A stretch of DNA of 6,952 nt. Source: Opitutales bacterium. Its GTDB lineage: Bacteria > Verrucomicrobiota > Verrucomicrobiae > Opitutales > CAG-312. Below the pieces are notes generated by a model, which was not told the origin of the DNA, searched no databases, and saw only the letters and a program-made list of their open reading frames with translations. The position numbers were made by a program, and so were the translations under genes. This document shows positions 1-6,505 of the stretch, piece after piece (the first letter of the stretch is position 1; every line of letters starts with the position of its first letter). Location: assembly GCA_017623955.1 (NCBI GenBank), contig JAGAOA010000020.1, positions 1-6,952 on the forward strand, read 5' to 3'.

Positions 1-24
1 ACCTAATTTTGTCATAATAAAATT

Positions 25-2580
25 TTATTGTTGAGAAATGTTTTTTACTGCGTTGTCGTATTGTATGGTATTGGGTATCCACCAAAGCGAACGCCAGTAT
101 TGTTCATCTAAATCGTAGAAATTTACTTTAGAGTTATCGTTGTGATTTTTTGGTAGAATACCAAAAAATTTCATCCAATGTATATAGTATTGTTTTGGTT
201 GATAATCGGGCATTTCTATACGTTTATATTTGTTTTGTCGCTCTATTGTTTTTTCTATTTCTGCACGAACAAGTTTGTAATCGGGGTCTTCTTTCGATTC
301 AAAAACTGAAACTTCGTTGCCTTGTTTATCTTTACACCAATTGTATCCACGATCTTCTTTAGCTAATGGTGCTCGTAAGAAAAGGGAATTATCGGGATTT
401 GTTAAATTGAAAAGAGTCAGACTATAATTTGGATTATTCATGAAATCTGGTGGAACACTTTTTTCCCAAGTGTTGTTTTCTTGTTCAAAACGCAAACGAC
501 CTAACTTATACATATTTTCATGGCACGAATAACAACGACGTTTTGCTACGCTTTCCATTGGTTCTGCAAGTTGAGGTTTGCGAAACGAATTAAATGCAGT
601 TTTCTTATTGCCATCGCCAATGTTAACGCCTTTATGGATTGCAAATTTTGCACCAACTTGATTTTCAAAATTATTATGTGTAGCGTATGTTCCAGTGTAA
701 TGTGCACTCGATTCTATCCAACAGCGTAGGATATCGTATTCTTTTTGCGATAATTTTACACCATTGTGCGAACCATCTATTTTTTGCATTAGTGGACTTG
801 CACCTGTGCCAAATTCGTAAGAACCACGATTCCCAAATTCTCGCCATGGAGTTGCACGAGATATTTGTTTAAATTCATAGAGACGGTCGTAACTAACAGT
901 TCGCCATTCAGTCCATTCGTCAGAAAGAATAACTTTTGCAGTAGGATTATCATGGTTATGGCACTTTAAACAATGTTTATCTAAGATTGGTTGAATATCA
1001 CGCAAAAAACGATAAACTTCTGGAACTCCATCAATCTTTTTAGGGATAGATGGTGCTCGGCGCACTGCCATAGTTGATTTACCTTTAGCTATTATGCTCG
1101 ATGTTGACCGATTTTCATGGCAACCTACACAACTTTGAATTTCGTTAGGCATTACTTGGGTGAAATTTTGCATGCGTTTTACAGCCTTACCATTTTTGTC
1201 TAATGCAACAAAGAATACTGCACGCAAAGCTGGAACTTCAAAATACGCACTGCCATCGGGTTCTACTGGTACTTCTCCTAAAATTCTATGTAGCGATATA
1301 TGTCCACCATGTTCGCCACGCCAACCATGGCGACTTGCGTTTTTAGGTAGATCTTCCATTATTAAAAGTTTCTTGATTGTACCACGTTCAATGCCTTTCA
1401 TGTTTCTACTTTGATAGACATCGGTTACTATGAATTGTCCGGTTGTTTTTGTGATATCTATTTTGCTTGCAATAACAGGTTCTTTGGGGCATGGTCGCAA
1501 CGCACGAGGATCGTGGACAACTTCGCTATCTTCGTAAATCTTTTCCATATTACCATTGTTGTCGAGAACAAAAATAGATTTATTTTGTGCAACAAAATGG
1601 CAATTTTCTGCAAGAGGGTAAGGGTCTCGCAAACCAATTAAGCAACGTTTTCCTCCGTTGCCGATACTCCAACCAAGTTTATCTTCAATATATTTTGGAG
1701 AAATCATTTTTTCACTACCACCAAATTGTCCGTCTTTTAGATTTATAATCATTACCTTGCCCGCATTTTCACGATAACCAAAAGCTGGTGAGAATACGCA
1801 TACTATTTTGTCTGAATTTGGTATGGGCATGGCATCACATTCAGCAAAGAATTTAGGATACGGAATTGGATGTCCACCGAAGGCTATCATTTGACCTGTT
1901 CCATCGGGATTCATTGTCCATAAATCTCTGAAATTTTCTGTTGCTCGGTCTACATAATCCCAGCGAGTGTAGAGTATTCTTCCATCGGGAAGTACTGTTG
2001 GTCTATCTTCAAGTAAAACGTTAGATGAAAGTGGATATATAGTTTTTCTATCGGCTTGCATTTTGTAAATTATCGCAGTGCGAACTCTGTTGCAAGGCGT
2101 AAATCGTCGACAACGTGCCGATGAAAATACAAATGAGCCATCGGGTAAATAGGTGGCATCAAAATCATCGTGTTCGCCATCGGTTAATTGAACTATATTT
2201 GATCCATCGGCATTCATTTCATATAAATGATAAACCGAGTTTTTCTTTCGCCATGCAAATAGAATTTTCCTACCATCGTACGAAACTCGAATATCGCGAA
2301 AAGAACCAGTTTTATCTTCTAAAATTGTGCGAACTTTCCCAGTTTTTAAGTTTAAAGCTTTTATTGTAGAACCACCTTTAGGATATATTTCAGCATTGTA
2401 TTCATCGGCATAATTACCAAATGTAGCATACATTAAATGACAATTTGCCAATGGCCGTGTACAAAAAACTATTTCATTGGTGGGCGAATTTAACAGAGTC
2501 AACGCTCTATCTTTTAACTTATCGGCGTTGACTATAGCAAATGCAAAATTCACAGCCAGAAATAAAAGAATTTTTTTCAT
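25..2580 (-). CDS. Exported three-CXXCH protein of the hydrazine synthase alpha-like family
   Basis: This 851-residue protein is complete, from ATG (2578-2580) to TAA (25-27). Residues 1-19 look like a signal peptide (MKK, hydrophobic core, VNA before Asp20), so it should act in the periplasm or outside the cell. Residues of about 75-360 resemble a TolB/PD40 beta-propeller, with repeated Asp-Gly turns (NADGSN, LPDGSF, LPDGRI, NPDGTG). Cys157 and Cys163 could form a disulfide. Residues 397-490 (RGTIKKLLIMEDLP, a His-rich stretch with H418, H424, H427 and H430, GEVPVEPDGSAYFEVPA, SCVGCHE) match my memory of the HZS-alpha middle domain. Heme-attachment CXXCH motifs lie at 484-488, 537-541 and 683-687. 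The second is preceded by RDIQPILDKH, as in planctomycete-type cytochromes. The tail has NPDNSLFLRAPLAKE (728-742). The gene starts 11 bases after trkH with only a weak AAGAAT-like ribosome site. Electron transfer or redox enzymology is inferred; the substrate is unknown. Family is fairly sure, function is not. Confidence 0.8.
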   Translation of the reverse strand: MKKILLFLAVNFAFAIVNADKLKDRALTLLNSPTNEIVFCTRPLANCHLMYATFGNYADEYNAEIYPKGGSTIKALNLKTGKVRTILEDKTGSFRDIRVSYDGRKILFAWRKKNSVYHLYEMNADGSNIVQLTDGEHDDFDATYLPDGSFVFSSARCRRFTPCNRVRTAIIYKMQADRKTIYPLSSNVLLEDRPTVLPDGRILYTRWDYVDRATENFRDLWTMNPDGTGQMIAFGGHPIPYPKFFAECDAMPIPNSDKIVCVFSPAFGYRENAGKVMIINLKDGQFGGSEKMISPKYIEDKLGWSIGNGGKRCLIGLRDPYPLAENCHFVAQNKSIFVLDNNGNMEKIYEDSEVVHDPRALRPCPKEPVIASKIDITKTTGQFIVTDVYQSRNMKGIERGTIKKLLIMEDLPKNASRHGWRGEHGGHISLHRILGEVPVEPDGSAYFEVPALRAVFFVALDKNGKAVKRMQNFTQVMPNEIQSCVGCHENRSTSSIIAKGKSTMAVRRAPSIPKKIDGVPEVYRFLRDIQPILDKHCLKCHNHDNPTAKVILSDEWTEWRTVSYDRLYEFKQISRATPWREFGNRGSYEFGTGASPLMQKIDGSHNGVKLSQKEYDILRCWIESSAHYTGTYATHNNFENQVGAKFAIHKGVNIGDGNKKTAFNSFRKPQLAEPMESVAKRRCYSCHENMYKLGRLRFEQENNTWEKSVPPDFMNNPNYSLTLFNLTNPDNSLFLRAPLAKEDRGYNWCKDKQGNEVSVFESKEDPDYKLVRAEIEKTIERQNKYKRIEMPDYQPKQYYIHWMKFFGILPKNHNDNSKVNFYDLDEQYWRSLWWIPNTIQYDNAVKNISQQ

Positions 2581-2591
2581 ATTCTTATTCT

Positions 2592-4058
2592 TTATTGAAA
2601 TTTTTTCCAGAGCGACGGCATAAACAACACTAATATTGCGTAAATTTCAAGACGTCCCATAATCATCAAGAATGCCAACATCATTTGCGAAAATGCGTTT
2701 AACATTCCGTATGTACTGTTACATCCAACTTCCGCAAACCCTGGCCCAACATTACTTAGCGAAGCTAATATTGCAGTTATGTTACCAGTAATGCTTAGTT
2801 TTGGCTCAAATAATGCTAATATTGTTATAGAAATGGCGGTAATTAACATATACATAACAAAGAACGACAACACATCATTGGCTTCTTCTTTATTTATGCT
2901 TTTCCCATTTATAAATACATTGCGTACAACGCGTGGTCTAAACGATTTTTCAACCTCGCGTTTACACAATCTAAACGATGTAAGAGCTCTCGATATTTTT
3001 AAGCCACCAGCAGTAGAACCAGAACAACCTCCTAATACTGTCAACAATAGCAAGATTATTTGAGTTGACGGCAACCATATTTGATAATTTTGACTTGATA
3101 ATCCTGTTGTTGTTATGATTGATACCACTTGGAAAACTGAATGCGTAAACGTTTCCGATATAGATTGATTTGTCGTATAAATTAGAATTGTAAATACTAT
3201 CGAAACTGCAGTTATTATTATCAAGACATACGTCCAAAATTCTGTATTTTCAATTAGTTTTCTAAATTTTAATTTTGAAATAGCCAACATCAGAGCAAAG
3301 CTTGTTCCGCCTAAGAACATAAAAACAATGGCAGTCCAAAGTATTTCTGTATTATATGTAGCAAAGCTATCTTCTTGCGTTGAAAAACCACCAGTAGCAA
3401 CAACAGAAAACGTATGGCAAATTGCATCAAACGTAGGCATTCCAAAATACTTGAATGCTCCAAAACAACATATAGACAATACCAAATATAGCTTAACTAT
3501 ATTCCATATACCACTTCTAATCCTTGCGGCTTCAAAATCTCCAGAATCTGCACTAGCTTCATTTGAATACAACATTTTCCCAGCAGCACCCAAATAAGAA
3601 AGTATTGTTACAAAGAACACAACTACTCCTAAACCTCCAATCCAGTGTGATAAACAACGCCAGAACATCAAACTTGGTGGAAAATTTGAAAAATCGGAAA
3701 ACACACTAGAACCAGTTGTTGTTATTACACTGGTTGATTCAAACAATGCAGACGCAATAGAGCAATCTAATATGGCAATATATGGGAATGCTCCAACAAT
3801 AGATGCTAGAATCCATGCTAGCCCAATTAAGCACATAGCTTCTTTTCTAAACAGGCGTTTAGGAGCGTTTCTACTAGGTACATAAAGAGAAAATGCAGCC
3901 ATAGAAGACATTGCTACTGCACATATCCACGATGGTATGGCATTTGCTTCAAGTGAATTTTCGGCGTAGTATATCGATACTCCAATACATACAGAAAATG
4001 CAAGAGCCATAATCCACAATACCGTAGATAAAGATTTTAATATTATAGCATAATTCAT
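2592..4058 (-). CDS. trkH: Trk/Ktr potassium uptake channel subunit TrkH
   Basis: This 488-residue integral membrane protein is the ion-conducting subunit of a Trk-type K+ uptake system and is close to the usual TrkH length. Four pore-loop segments, each supplying the selectivity-filter glycine, are visible: VITTTGS (Gly116), VVATGGFS (Gly223), IITTTGLSS (Gly319) and SNVGPGF (Gly438). Other family signatures are SHWIGGLG (137-144), GGCSGSTAGGLKISR (343-357) and MIMGRLEIYA (465-474). Hydrophobic stretches run throughout, consistent with the four-repeat M1-P-M2 fold plus extra N-terminal helices. The ATG (4056-4058) overlaps the trkA stop in the sequence ATGA, so translation is probably coupled to trkA. 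No clear Shine-Dalgarno site is visible within the end of trkA. It should assemble as a membrane dimer gated by a TrkA ring beneath it. TrkG and KtrB are alternative names for close relatives; length and pairing with a double-domain TrkA favour TrkH. Confidence 0.95.
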   Translation of the reverse strand: MNYAIILKSLSTVLWIMALAFSVCIGVSIYYAENSLEANAIPSWICAVAMSSMAAFSLYVPSRNAPKRLFRKEAMCLIGLAWILASIVGAFPYIAILDCSIASALFESTSVITTTGSSVFSDFSNFPPSLMFWRCLSHWIGGLGVVVFFVTILSYLGAAGKMLYSNEASADSGDFEAARIRSGIWNIVKLYLVLSICCFGAFKYFGMPTFDAICHTFSVVATGGFSTQEDSFATYNTEILWTAIVFMFLGGTSFALMLAISKLKFRKLIENTEFWTYVLIIITAVSIVFTILIYTTNQSISETFTHSVFQVVSIITTTGLSSQNYQIWLPSTQIILLLLTVLGGCSGSTAGGLKISRALTSFRLCKREVEKSFRPRVVRNVFINGKSINKEEANDVLSFFVMYMLITAISITILALFEPKLSITGNITAILASLSNVGPGFAEVGCNSTYGMLNAFSQMMLAFLMIMGRLEIYAILVLFMPSLWKKFQ

Positions 4059-5413
4059 TGTTCAACGAACAAGCCTATTACTTGTTGAATATTTTTCTTT
4101 TCTAAAATTATAATTAGGCGATCGTTTGCATTAATGATATCATTAGCACCAGGAACTTTAGCATTATTATTTTCATCTACAATTGCAGCTATTATTGTTG
4201 CTATTGGTAGATTTAGTTCGCGTAGTGGTTTACCTTCTGCCCACGAGTTTTCTGCAACTTTTACTTCTATAAATTTAATTTCTCCATTTTTAATGGAACC
4301 AGCAACCATATAATTTTTATTAGACAGGTATTTTCTAATTTCAGTAACTGTCGATTTCCTAGGCGATGCAGCTGCTGTGATATTCAAAAAACTACTTATG
4401 TTTTGAATTACTTGTTCATAGTCTTGTTTGTTTATTACCATTTCTATGTTTTTTGCACCTAATTTCTTAGCTTGTAGACATGTCATAACGTTTTCTTCAT
4501 CGTATTTAGTACAAGCTATAAAGTAGTCTACACTACCAATTTGTTCTTCTTCTAGTAATCTAAGCGATGTTGCACTACCTCTAATCACAGTAACGTAGGG
4601 GAATTGTTCTGCAACTATTTTACATTTTTCAATATCTGGTTCAATTACTCTCAATTTAAAACGTGGGTTGTTTAATCGACGTATCAAAGCAACAGATGTT
4701 TCTGTTGCTCCGTACAATACTATTCTCAAATGTTCTTTTGTGTATTCATTTGAAAATAAATAAGAATTTTTCGACAGAATTTCAGGGGTTCCCAATATAG
4801 TAACTTTATCGCCAGCTTTTAGTACAGTTTGTGCTGTTGGCACTTCTAATGCACCATTACTTTCTATGTATCCAATTTTTAATCCATTGGATAACGACAA
4901 ATCTTTTAATTGCTGATTTGTAACTTTTGCATTTTCTGCTACTTCAATTTCTTGAAGTTCTATTTGCCCACGTGCAAAATCTTCAACAACAAAACGTGCA
5001 GGATTACGCACATATTTTGCAAGTTCTATTGCCGTTAAAGCTTCGGGATTTATAAGTACATCTATGTTGAAATGACGCTGATAATTAAAGAGTTCTGTAT
5101 CTGTATATACTTGGTCATGAGCTCTTGCAATAGTTCGTCTAGCTCCGAGTTTACTAGCTATTGCACACGAAACAATATTCAACTGATCATGTTGAGTCAT
5201 TGCTATATGATAATCACAAGTATTAGCACCTGCCATCATAAGATGTTTTGCCGATGCTCCATTCCCCTTGATTACACGAACATCAAGGTTCTCTTCTACT
5301 TCTGTTGCTGTCGATTCAGACGATTCTATAAGAGTTACAGCATGTCCATCTTCGCTCAAAACTTTACAGAGGTATTTTCCAACATCTCCAGCACCTACTA
5401 TTACTATTTTCAT
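4055..5413 (-). CDS. trkA: Trk potassium transport NAD-binding regulatory subunit TrkA
   Basis: This 452-residue cytoplasmic peripheral protein binds nucleotides and gates the TrkH channel. It has the double-RCK layout typical of TrkA: RCK-N1 at about 1-125, RCK-C1 at about 140-216, RCK-N2 at about 228-345 and RCK-C2 at about 366-448. The first Rossmann half has an intact GAGDVG motif (residues 7-12) and an acidic residue (Glu30) at the end of beta-2, where the NAD ribose is usually held. The second half begins LRIVLYGATETSVALIRRL (229-247). The normal glycine motif is reduced to GATETS, although an acidic residue (Glu258) is kept. The start is the ATG at 5411-5413, which begins directly with the beta-1 strand MKIVIVGAG, as expected. 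It is the first gene of the minus-strand operon and overlaps trkH by 4 bases. No convincing Shine-Dalgarno sequence precedes it. It is full length and shows no frameshift. Confidence 0.95.
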   Translation of the reverse strand: MKIVIVGAGDVGKYLCKVLSEDGHAVTLIESSESTATEVEENLDVRVIKGNGASAKHLMMAGANTCDYHIAMTQHDQLNIVSCAIASKLGARRTIARAHDQVYTDTELFNYQRHFNIDVLINPEALTAIELAKYVRNPARFVVEDFARGQIELQEIEVAENAKVTNQQLKDLSLSNGLKIGYIESNGALEVPTAQTVLKAGDKVTILGTPEILSKNSYLFSNEYTKEHLRIVLYGATETSVALIRRLNNPRFKLRVIEPDIEKCKIVAEQFPYVTVIRGSATSLRLLEEEQIGSVDYFIACTKYDEENVMTCLQAKKLGAKNIEMVINKQDYEQVIQNISSFLNITAAASPRKSTVTEIRKYLSNKNYMVAGSIKNGEIKFIEVKVAENSWAEGKPLRELNLPIATIIAAIVDENNNAKVPGANDIINANDRLIIILEKKNIQQVIGLFVEQ

Positions 5414-5429
5414 AACCGTCTTTACTATG
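5414..5429 (-). promoter_or_regulatory. Short putative trkA leader with weak -10 hexamer
   Basis: On the minus strand a -10-like CATAGT (5424-5429) sits just ahead of the trkA start. It pairs with TTGACT (5447-5452) across a 17-base spacer. The -10 matches the consensus at only four of six positions. If it is used, the leader would be only about 4-6 bases long. A better -10 by sequence, TATAAC (5436-5441), has no good -35 at the right distance. This is read by eye only. Confidence 0.25.
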
Positions 5430-5446
5430 GATTATGTTATATTTTA

Positions 5447-5452
5447 AGTCAA
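5447..5452 (-). promoter_or_regulatory. Candidate -35 element of the trkA promoter
   Basis: TTGACT on the minus strand matches the sigma70 -35 consensus at five of six positions. It lies 17 bases upstream of CATAGT (5424-5429). It would drive the trkA-trkH-heme protein operon. No start-site data are available, and the surrounding AT-rich sequence makes chance matches likely. Confidence 0.3.
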
Positions 5453-5473
5453 TCTTTTCTAATATATTATCAG

Positions 5474-5503
5474 ATTTGAAAAAAAAGAAGTATTTTTTCA
5501 AAT
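5474..5503. repeat. Perfect 11-bp inverted repeat between the divergent operons
   Basis: The left arm ATTTGAAAAAA (5474-5484) and the right arm TTTTTTCAAAT (5493-5503) are exact reverse complements, separated by 8 bases. The right arm ends at the first base of the candidate pyrB -35 (5503-5508). The run of eight A residues (5479-5486) could also bend DNA or act as an UP-like element. Possible roles are an operator for a dimeric regulator serving one or both operons, or an RNA hairpin if transcription starts upstream. It does not look like a standard intrinsic terminator, because the T run is inside the stem rather than after a GC-rich one. The arms are mostly A/T, so chance is a real possibility. 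Confidence 0.5.
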
Positions 5504-5530
5504 TGACATCGCTCATTTAAGTAGTACATT
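5503..5530 (+). promoter_or_regulatory. Candidate sigma70-like promoter of pyrBC
   Basis: A perfect -35 consensus TTGACA (5503-5508) is followed after 16 bases by a -10-like TACATT (5525-5530), which matches four of six positions. Transcription would start near 5537, leaving only about 8 bases before the pyrB ATG. That leaves no room for a pyrimidine attenuator or a PyrR-type leader. An alternative start driven from TATATT/TATTAT (5463-5470) would place the inverted repeat in the leader RNA, but I see no good -35 for it. Confidence 0.35.
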
Positions 5531-5544
5531 CGGCAAAAGAAGTT

Positions 5545-6504
5545 ATGATAGTAAAAGATTTTTTGAAAAACGCATCGTTTAGAAGTAAGGATTTGATTTC
5601 TACTCAAGCTCTTTCTATCGACGATGTTAACGAGATTTTTGCACTTGCCGATATTTTCAAGGCATCGCTTAAAAACGACAAAGCAAAACTTCCATACTTA
5701 AAGGGTAAGGTTGTTGTAAATTTATTTTTTGAGCCAAGTACGAGAACTAGAACGGCTTTTGAAATGGCAGCACACAAGCTTGATGCTGATGTCATAAGTA
5801 TTGCAGCTTCTGCGTCTAGTTCAGTAAAGGGCGAAACGCTGAAAGATACCGCAAAGAATATTCAAGCTCTTATGGCTGATATGATTATAGTTCGTCATAG
5901 TTGTTCTGGTGCTGCGAAATATTTGGCTGATAGACTTGAAATTCCTGTAATAAACGCAGGTGATGGTGCTCATGCTCATCCAACGCAAGCATTGCTCGAT
6001 GCATTTACTATGCGAGAACAATTTGGTGGCAATTTCAAAGGTAAAAAGATTACGATATTGGGTGATATTTTGTTTAGTCGTGTAGCTCGCTCGAATATCC
6101 ATTTGCTAAATAAACTTGGTGCAAAAGTTACTCTGGCAGGACCTTCAACACTTGTTCCAGAAGAGTTTGAAAAAATGGGAGTACGTGTTTGTTACGATCT
6201 GCGTGAAGCTATTGCTGATGCCGATGTTGTAATGCTTTTGCGTATTCAGCACGAGCGACAGAGAGCGACATATTTCCCATCTATATCAGAGTACGCAAAA
6301 GTTTTTGGTTTGAACGCATCGAGAGAAAATTTATTGAAAAAAGACGCTTTTATAATGCATCCTGGTCCTATCAACAGAGGGGTTGAATTAGACTCATTCT
6401 TGGCTGATTCTGATAGATCGGTAATATTGAATCAAGTTACAAACGGTGTGGCAGTCAGAATGGCGGTTATGAAGTTGTGTATGCAGGCTAAATTTGGAAA
6501 GTAA
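5545..6504 (+). CDS. pyrB: Aspartate carbamoyltransferase catalytic chain PyrB
   Basis: This 319-residue cytoplasmic enzyme joins carbamoyl phosphate and L-aspartate to give N-carbamoyl-L-aspartate, the committed step of pyrimidine synthesis. The carbamoyl-phosphate loop FFEPSTRTRTAFE (61-73), the 80s-loop SSVKGETLKDT with Lys95, Arg117 in IVRHS, NAGDGAHAHPTQALLD (137-152), the aspartate-side GDILFSRVARSN (173-184), LLRIQHERQ (231-239) and MHPGPINRG (271-279) are all present, so it should be active. Length is normal for a stand-alone catalytic chain. The ATG at 5545 is the only sensible start: an in-frame TAA sits at 5518-5520 with no other start codon between. Upstream AAGAAG (5537-5542) is too close to be an ideal ribosome site. 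No regulatory pyrI gene is visible; pyrC follows after one base. Ornithine carbamoyltransferase is excluded by the HPTQ and RVARSN context. Confidence 0.97.
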   Translation: MIVKDFLKNASFRSKDLISTQALSIDDVNEIFALADIFKASLKNDKAKLPYLKGKVVVNLFFEPSTRTRTAFEMAAHKLDADVISIAASASSSVKGETLKDTAKNIQALMADMIIVRHSCSGAAKYLADRLEIPVINAGDGAHAHPTQALLDAFTMREQFGGNFKGKKITILGDILFSRVARSNIHLLNKLGAKVTLAGPSTLVPEEFEKMGVRVCYDLREAIADADVVMLLRIQHERQRATYFPSISEYAKVFGLNASRENLLKKDAFIMHPGPINRGVELDSFLADSDRSVILNQVTNGVAVRMAVMKLCMQAKFGK

Positions 6505-6505
6505 G

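Noticed and set aside
5..24. Possible terminator hairpin after the heme protein gene (AATTTT / AAAATT, 8-base loop)
   Set aside because: The stem is only 6 A/T pairs with no GC content and no following T run on the minus strand, and the window edge hides the rest of the region. A chance match is more likely.
1253..2210. Six copies of CCATCGG (at 1253, 1901, 1982, 2138, 2177 and 2204) looking like a dispersed DNA repeat
   Set aside because: All six are in frame and encode xDG turns (TDG, ADG, PDG) of the heme protein, mostly its beta-propeller. Protein repeat plus codon preference explains them.
25..2580. Reading the heme protein as a true hydrazine synthase subunit, hence an anammox organism
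   Set aside because: The HZS-alpha-like family is much wider than anammox bacteria, no beta or gamma subunit gene is nearby, and the neighbours are potassium transport genes.
2971..3237. Open frame of 88 codons on the minus strand inside trkH in another frame
   Set aside because: It overlaps conserved trkH sequence including the pore-loop and GGCSGSTAGG regions. Its Asn/Ser-rich translation looks like an out-of-frame shadow.
5072..5479. Open frame of 135 codons on the plus strand, antisense to trkA
   Set aside because: It lies almost wholly opposite the well-supported trkA gene, has low-complexity Cys/Ser/Tyr/Phe-rich translation typical of antisense reading, and shows no recognisable motif.
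5474..5503. The inverted repeat as a bidirectional intrinsic terminator
   Set aside because: It lies between the 5' ends of two divergent operons, where no transcript needs to end, and its stem lacks GC pairs.
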